Source of the DNA: Proteles cristata cristata
Taxonomy: Eukaryota; Chordata; Mammalia; Carnivora; Hyaenidae
Direction: 5' to 3'
Assembly (NCBI GenBank): GCA_017311185.1
Contig: JAESUZ010003883.1
Location: forward strand, 1,507,501-1,571,500
DNA: 64,000 nt
Below the pieces are notes generated by a model, which was given only the letters and a program-made list of their open reading frames with translations, had not been told where the DNA came from and did not search any database. Below are positions 57,265-64,000 of the stretch, piece after piece (position 1 is the stretch's first letter; every line of letters starts with the position of its first letter). The position numbers were made by a program, and so were the translations under genes.

Positions 57265-59325
57265 TTGAATATATTTAAATATACATGGTCCCTGGCACTG
57301 TTCTCCATAATCTTTTATAAGATAAAGGTAAATGCATCCTTTCTGTATTTCCTCTTTCCTTCCATGTAACTATTCATCATCATTTTATCTAGCAAAGAGC
57401 AGACACAGACCTTGGCCTTAAAGAACTTATAGTCTCATAGAAGACCAACGCGTTGAAGGGAATTGCCAGCAGGTATATAAACATCCTATTCCTGTTACTG
57501 CATCACTAGTGTAAATGCAGTTTAAGTTTTATGTTATATCCCAAAGTGATGAGTTTACATCGCTTTACAAAGCAAGCATCCGACTAAAGAATGAATTGTG
57601 TTTTGAAGCCTCTGAACCAAATTTCCTCCAGACACAGCTGCTCCATACATGGATGAAGCCTGCAACCTGGAGATCATTAACATGATGAAACAACCGAGTG
57701 AACTAGCAGGTACAAGCCTAAGACCAAAAAAAAAAGCATCATTAAAAAATTTAATTCTAAAAGCCTAAGTTGAGAATTGGGGAATAAAATTTCATTCTGC
57801 CGAGGCAGGATACTTCTTAAAATTCACCTGAAATTGCTATTAAACTAAACTTTTTTTTCATCCCAGTGCTAAAAATATTTATTTTCCCAAATCCCTTAAA
57901 CCAGAGGTGTTGTAAGTGAACTGGAATTCGCATAGGAAATCATGCTGCATTCTCACATTGCTAATTGGAATTTTGATGAATATAATATAAAAGCAAGACA
58001 AGACAAGAGCGAAGTATTTCCATAGTTTCACTTACACATGTTTCTGCATCTTAATCAGAGCCTGGTTAATATTTAAATATGCATTTAAAGCCCCAAGTGT
58101 ATAGGAAATCATGGAAATTTCATTAATAACTATAATTCATATAAGAAGATATATACCAAAGACAAATGCTTAAATATGAATTTTAATTGTAGTTATAAAA
58201 GCTTGCTTTGTAGCTTAAAATGTAAAAAAAAAAGTTGCAGCTGGAAATGAACTTATGTTTGCTACTAAGATACACTGTGGTTTATCAATCATTGAGAAAA
58301 AGTAAGATTTTTATCTTAAAATCATATTTCTCTATTAGCTATATACCCCTGTTTTTTTCATGTAGGGCTATTTGGAAACAGACAAATGGGAAAAGGATCT
58401 TCAGGGAAAAAGAGATATTGACATTACTAGAAATGCCTTATATTCTGCAGATTCTGAGCTATGCAGTCTTCAAAAAGGACATAATGGAGAGAGAAAGCTG
58501 TCACTCTAGAGCTGTGACTCTTTTCTCCTTTAGCAGTCATGCTTCCAAAGGGTCCATCTGCAGAGGAAAAGCTTGAAGTAATAATCGCCGTTCCCTCCTC
58601 ACAGCAGTATGCCACAGAACAAAACTCCCTGGAATAATGCCAGCTGAAATGATGAAGTATATCTTTTCTATACATCCACAAGGATACTTACCTTAGTGTC
58701 TTGTAGGCTCTGAAGGAGAGGATATAGTTCATTGTTACCAGCTGCTCTAAATCTTCCTTACTGTGTGCAGCTTACCCCTTTAATAACAAGAGGAAAGATG
58801 CAAGGGACTTTCTAGCACAAAACAAACATTCAGATTTCCATCCTTAGGATGAACTCAGACTCAAATATTGTCTTATACTAAGTATTAGCATGGAGTAGGC
58901 ATTGAACATTAAATTTACAGAGAAGCAGAATATTTTTAGAGTAATATGATAATCACTTATGAGATGTTACTAAATATCCCCAAAGCTTTTATGCAAAGAC
59001 AGAAGGAATCTTTAAGCCAAACCAGATTGAGTTACTTGAAATTTTAGCAAGTGGGTTGGTTTAGAATTCCCATCAGAAGCAGTTGATTAAGCTGTGATGG
59101 TAGCAGTCATTTGACTGGATGCACACGCGCTGCAAATATCAGCCCCACACACAAACATCTATTGTGTCAAATAGGCTGCCTGTCCCAAAACATGACCGCC
59201 ACTAGCCTGCCACCCAGTAATATGTCTTGGAGCTACAGTGTAAGAATAAAAGCCTGTAGCCCTCCCAGTGTCCTAGAAGATCAAACATCAGAAGACTCCA
59301 TTCTGCCTTTCCTCCCAATTACATT
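57265..59325. other. No recognisable feature
   Basis: Mostly AT-rich. About 58330-58690 is more balanced and carries overlapping frames on both strands (113 and 84 codons), without recognisable domains. Confidence 0.45.
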
Positions 59326-59329
59326 TTTT

Positions 59330-59790
59330 TCTGGTTTGCCTCTTTCCCTAGGTCATTCCACTGCAGGCATCGGCTGCCTTGCTGTTTGTTGGAACACTCC
59401 ATTTGCAATCTCATCTAAAGGCTTTTGCCTGAATTCTTCCTCCACAGAATTGCTTGGCTAACTCTGTTACCTCTTTTAGTGTTTCCTTAAAGTTTCCCTT
59501 CTAATGTAGTCTGCTCTAATTATGTTACTGAATACTACACCTAATTTCCACCTGATTCCCCATTCCCTTGCTTTAATATTTTTTCATAGCACTTTTCACT
59601 ATCTAACATAAAATAAATACTTACTATGCATTGCTCATTGTCTCATTCACTCCCTTATCCCATTTATCTCTAGGAGTAGGAATCTTTATCTGTTACATAC
59701 ATTGTTTTATCCCAAATGCTAAGAACTGGGCCTGACACACTATAGGCACTTAATATCTATTAAGTGAATAGATGTTAATGAATGAATGGA
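59330..59790 (+). mobile_element. L2 LINE 3' portion, sense
   Basis: 'tgtttgttggaacactccat', 'gcacttttcactatctaaca', 'aatgctaagaactgggcctg' and 'actataggcacttaatatct' run in sense L2 order to a GAATGAATGG end. Confidence 0.65.
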
Positions 59791-59794
59791 TGAC

Positions 59795-60248
59795 AGAAAC
59801 CATGAACCATCTTTTCTCATTATCCTGAAAGGCACTAGATTCATACTCTCCTATATGAGAGTTTAAAAGTAATTTACTTAGTAAGTTAATCTATTAACAG
59901 AGCCCCTCTTTAGGTTCAGGCACTGACACCATGAGGTCCTTAAAGGAATGCCATTTTGAGAACCACCATAAAATAACTTGTCTACCTACTCACTAATAAC
60001 TATTTACATATTGAATTTATAAAATTACCTAACCATATTTAAGTTAGCAAAGATCTGACAGAATCAAACTGAAAACCTAGTTTCTGATGAGGAGACTTGA
60101 AAGTTTGCTAGTAGCATGTGGTAGGGCATAGGAACGAAGGTAGTTATTCTAGGACCCATCCAGAAGAAGGAGCATAAGACTAGGGAGATCTTTTGAGAAG
60201 GTGGTCTAGGCATGATGGAGAAGTGGGGTATCGCTAACAGAGGAGGGA
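59795..60248. other. No recognisable feature
   Basis: Possible short MER5-type end near 59890-59985 ('ccattttgagaaccacc'), otherwise nothing. Confidence 0.35.
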
Positions 60249-60249
60249 A

Positions 60250-60406
60250 AACAGACATAGAAGAGCCATTCTCTTTTTACGGGCCACCCCAGCTTGTTAC
60301 CTTTCAGGAAGTTCTTGAAAAAAGCCTTTAGTTTTCATCAATTTATTAGGAAGTTTGGAAATACATAGATCCACTAATGGGAAAAAGTTTATGCACACAG
60401 GAGGTG
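60250..60406 (+). repeat. Segmental duplication, copy 1 (probable source)
   Basis: 157 bp matching copy 2 (61787-61942) in direct orientation, about 1.5 kb apart. Differences are one 1-bp indel, a few substitutions and a 2-bp change near the right end. Flanks are non-repetitive, so this looks like the ancestral locus. Confidence 0.95.
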
Positions 60407-60409
60407 CAT

Positions 60410-61780
60410 TTACTCTGTTCCGTTCTGTAAAAGAAGAATTAAGAAAAGAGAGGTTTTGAGTGGGTATCAAGATTAGAGCTTTGATGGACAAGGCATTGAA
60501 AGGCAGAGTTCATATTTCTCAAAAGGCCAAATAGAGGTCTTTCTCCCTTAAGTAATTCATCACGTGCTTTGAATCATAGAGGATCCTTTAGTCTACAAAG
60601 CCAATTTCTTGGGCCATCTTAATGACCTAAAGGAGACCATTAATGGCTGTGCTAAGCACAGACACTGTTTTTGTGCCATTCCTATCCTGAGTGGATGGCT
60701 CTATTCCAAGAGTTAAATATCTCTCTTAAAATACATTCAGATACTTTTAAAGTCTTCTATATTCTAAATCAGTTTGTTTTTTTTTTCCATCTCTAGATGT
60801 CGGAAGTCATGTCCCAATTCTTCAGATTAACCTATATATTTCTTACAAAGAAAATAGATCATAACTAAGAAGGGATTTAGGTAATGACAAGTCTAAACCC
60901 ATTATCTTAATTTCCTTTTTTATAGATTAAGCACTGCAAGATCATTTTTGAGAGTCTAATTTTTGGTGCGATATTTTATAATTACCAAGCAAACGTGGGC
61001 TTGTGATATCTGTGGGTTTTTTTTTTTCTTTTAAATCAATGTGTCCATTAAGGAATGTATTATTGTACACCAGATGGAATTAAATGAACCATTGTGTGAA
61101 CTTGGCATTTTCAGATCAGGTTACCTGAATGTAATTACCTGCAGACAGTTTCTAAATATGCTGTTCATAAGGGATTAGCTTTTACATAGAAATTCTCTTT
61201 TATTCTCCTCAGTTTTTTTTTCCTCTTACAATGCGTTTAGTCATTTTGGCTTATTGTACCATCATGTTCTGCCACTGATAATGGTGAGAATTAATCCTGA
61301 AGTACCAGAATTGATGAGACAGAACAAGTCGACAGCTGTTTAAAAAACAAATAGACCAGGGACAGCTTACAGAAGAGAATGTTATGATGTTGTGCCATAT
61401 ACAATTTGAAGTGTCTGCCCCAGTTCTAATAATACTGAAATTTGGAGAAATTGTTTTGTGCATTAAACAGATTTTCTTTCAGGAATTTATTCCCAAATTG
61501 CAAAGCTGTTTTTCATTTCCTATTGTCATTTTGAAATCATTTCTAGTAGAAGAATAGAAATTTCTACATGTTTTGTTATCACATTCCATTTGTTTTCTTT
61601 GTGAGTGAGCAAAAGTATGCTTCCTGTGAGTCAACTCTTCATACACGGAGTCCACCCTCTGAGTGACATTTACTTTAAGTGTGACAATCACCTTCTCTTA
61701 TTCTCTCTCAAGTAGTGAGTAGTTACATGTCTATGTCCCACATGGATGTCAAGTGCACAAGTTTCTCTTACTAAGTATAT
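60410..61780. other. No recognisable feature
   Basis: AT-rich sequence between the two duplication copies, without supported features. Confidence 0.45.
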
Positions 61781-61786
61781 ATATAT

Positions 61787-61942
61787 AACAGACATAGAAG
61801 AGCCATTCTCTTTTTACAGGGCCACCCCAGCTTGTTACCTTTCAGGAAGTTCTTGGAAAAAGCCTTTAGTTTTCATCAATTTATTAGGAAGTTTGGAAAT
61901 ACATAGATCCACTAATAGGAAAAAATTCACACACAGGAGGTG
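61787..61942 (+). repeat. Segmental duplication, copy 2 (insertion)
   Basis: Direct copy of 60250-60406. It is flanked on the left by TATATATATA and on the right, after a few bases, by ATACATATATATATT. This suggests it was pasted into a TA-rich site. It lacks a poly(A) tail, which argues against retrotransposition. Confidence 0.95.
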
Positions 61943-62260
61943 TGTGAATACATATATATATTTAGACTATAGATTTAGACTTTTGGAAGAATGTGAATTC
62001 AAAACTTCTTTATTTTAAATTTGCTACACTAGGTCATTTTTTTTCTTTTAAAAAATGAATTCTCTGTATCATTTCTCAAGCTCTTACTACTGTCTTAGAG
62101 CAGTTGGCAAAGAAAATCTAATCTGAGTCTGGGCAACATCAAGTTTAATGAAAAAAATTTGATTTATATATTTACATAATTTCTTAGCATATGTGATTAT
62201 TTTTTCCTAAACCTTGTAAATCTGATGATTCCATTGAACCAAATAAAAAAAAATGCATGA

Positions 62261-62316
62261 CTTTCTTTCTTCCTTTCTTCCTTCCTTCCTTCCTTCCTTC
62301 CTTCCTTCCTTCCTTC

Positions 62317-62378
<62 letters not shown>

Positions 62379-62391
62379 CTTTTTCTTTTAG
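62261..62391. repeat. (TTCC)n-(TTTC)n compound microsatellite
   Basis: About 130 bp: mixed CTTT/CTTCC, then about ten TTCC units, then about 17 TTTC units. All-pyrimidine on +. It gives the Phe/Ser- or Lys/Glu/Arg-rich false frames on the two strands. Confidence 0.97.
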
Positions 62392-62399
62392 CAAGGGAA

Positions 62400-62860
62400 A
62401 GCTTATACTATGTTACCATCAGGAATCAACTTTCAGAGAATTCGGCTAGTATCATGTTTTAAAATATCTGTTGATATGGGAAAAAACATTAACGACCACA
62501 ACCTTCCAAAAACAAGTTATTGGAAGAACTACAGATAATAAATATATGCTGCCAGCTTGTGAATTAATGTTAGACTATATTGACACTAAGTCACTTCCAA
62601 ACAAGCAAACTTGTTGCATTGTAATTAATATAGATTTATAATTAATGTTACATATGCTATAGTTTCTAACTTGCAAGTGAAAAGAAAAAAACTTTTTCAA
62701 AAAAGACTTTTGCTACTTTAAGCAAAAAGTAATTTGATGAGTTAATGCCAGACTCCTTAGTGAGAGTCTCAAGAATTCAGTTTGGAGACAGAACGGAACA
62801 TAACTGCCCTTCAAGGCTCAGAAGCAGGAATGACAGGAATAATCATGTAGAATCTTTGTG
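62400..62860. other. No recognisable feature
   Basis: Nothing supported. Confidence 0.45.
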
Positions 62861-62862
62861 TA

Positions 62863-62935
62863 ACAGCTTTATTGAGATATAAGTCACACAGCATACAAGT
62901 CACCTATTTAAAGAGTACATACAGAATATTTCAAC
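62863..62935 (-). mobile_element. L1M 3'-end stub, antisense
   Basis: 'aacagctttattgagatata', 'agtcacacagcatacaagtc' and 'cacctatttaaagagtacat' match the reversed extreme 3' end of L1M elements, the same end as at 15027. Confidence 0.6.
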
Positions 62936-62939
62936 CATT

Positions 62940-64000
62940 CTATCTGTGTATTTCTCACCTAAGAGTCCAAGTCCAACGGCAATATTCAGTTGGCCAGGCT
63001 AAGCCACAGTTGTCTTTCTGCTGGTGTCAAAGCTGGTGGGGATAAGGGGTTGTGGGGTCATGGTATGAGGCCATGCCATACCCAGTGGCAGCCACTTGGA
63101 TCTATGCTTCCAACGAGGTGTGAAAGAGAGACAAAGTTTATTTGGAGTGATGTGCTGGCAAATCTTCAACAATTGGCTTTCTAGAGAGAAAAAAAATGGA
63201 ATTTATGATATTTTTTTCCTTAATATCATCTTCAATCTCATACAGTTTAAAAGAATACATCTTTAATATTTCAATAGCATTCCAGATTAGCTTTTCATGG
63301 AAGCAAAGTCTAAGACATATATTAACATTCAGGACATTTATTGCAAAGTTCTCTCTTGATCTACATCTATGAAAATGAAACATAATTTTGTAGGAGAAGT
63401 GAGGCTTCCCCAAACAGTCCCAAGGTAGACCTCCCCCTTCAGAGGGGTCCCAAGTTGGAGAAGCTGGTATGACATTTCTATCTTTGGTGTGATCCATAAT
63501 TGAACATAGTGTCCCCAGGAAAGAAGTGGTTTTCTTCAGCTGACTCAATCCACAATGAAGGATGTCTAATAAGGGCCATCATCCTACAGAATTTCCAGCC
63601 CCTGAGAGAATTATTCCCAAAGTGGGATGTTCAAGACTGCCCATTATAGAGTCTACTGCAAATGGGTATTTCTAATTGGTAAAGTTGAAAGACTTAACTA
63701 CTGTAGCATGCGTTTCCCTAATTATCACAAACAGCCTGATATATGCAAATTGACACAAAATATTTTACCAAGGCCTCTGCTTTCGAGCTATTTTGGAACC
63801 TAGTTAGCAACTAGTTATTCAATGAGAAAAACTTTATGGAAACAGCAGTTTTAGGGGAAAGGATGTGTACAGTTGTGGACATGCAGTCTTTAATGTGTTT
63901 GCTGTAAAAACAAAACATGTTAAAAATACACTTGATTTGTGTACATGTATCATTCTAGATTCCGTCTTATTTTTGAAAGATTTCCAATAATGAAGTCTTT
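62940..64000. other. No recognisable feature
   Basis: A 136-codon minus-strand frame (63138-63548), the longest here, has no recognisable domain. Less AT-rich text near 62980-63130 and 63390-63620 could be old LTR or unique sequence. Confidence 0.4.

Noticed and set aside
62197..62462. Lys/Glu-rich and Phe/Ser/Leu-rich frames
   Set aside because: Translations of the TTCC/TTTC microsatellite.
63138..63548. 136-codon open frame on -, the longest in the window
   Set aside because: No recognisable domain, no splice or promoter context, AT-driven Ile/Lys/Phe bias. Length is compatible with chance in 64 kb.

Overview
The window is carnivoran nuclear DNA, most likely from a feliform (cat-like) carnivore. 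The diagnostic signal is about thirty copies of a tRNA-Lys-derived CAN-SINE. Each copy has a GGGGCGCCTGGGTGGC-type head, a box B such as GGTTCGAGCCC, a CT-rich tract and an AAATAAA-type tail. Many are flanked by clean target-site duplications (TSDs). The rest is AT-rich, CpG-poor sequence of the kind found in mammalian intergenic deserts and very long introns. I found no protein-coding exon, tRNA gene, rRNA gene or CRISPR array that I can defend. The longest open reading frames (about 130 codons) are chance frames in AT-rich or low-complexity sequence, or lie over repeats. Repeat family names are from memory of consensus sequences, not from a search.

Layout: 1-10 kb holds three MER5/MER20-like hAT fragments, two dinucleotide arrays (a third, longest one straddles 9.5 kb), an antisense L1M fragment, an MLT1 LTR and four SINEs, two of them young. 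11-19 kb is an archive of old repeats: MIR, antisense L2, an L1 3' end, an MLT1 LTR and a long antisense L1M split by younger SINEs. A very young SINE with an 18-bp TSD sits at 18.6 kb. 19-24 kb has antisense L2, microsatellites and one SINE. 24.5-28.3 kb is a SINE hot spot with seven copies, three of them young and in a row. 28.3-31 kb is mostly unique and contains a small CpG-rich patch near 29.8 kb. 31-35 kb holds antisense L1 fragments, two of them split by SINEs. 35-47 kb mixes MIR, L2, an MLT1-like LTR and nine SINEs. 47.2-47.45 kb looks like a decayed hAT (ZBED/Buster-type) transposase fragment.

From about 47 kb to the end the character changes. Only one SINE (51.6 kb) lies in the last 17 kb and none in the last 12 kb. 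That part holds L2 fragments, a perfect 107-bp tandem duplication (54.0-54.2 kb), a 156-bp templated duplication copied over 1.5 kb (60.25 to 61.79 kb) and a large TTCC/TTTC microsatellite.

No set of genes works together here. The biology visible is transposon history: waves of L2/MIR, then L1M/MLT1/hAT, then lineage-specific CAN-SINEs, plus small duplications. The most useful observations are the two duplications, a distinct young SINE subfamily that may place the species within feliforms, the hAT-like fragment and the sharp SINE-density boundary.
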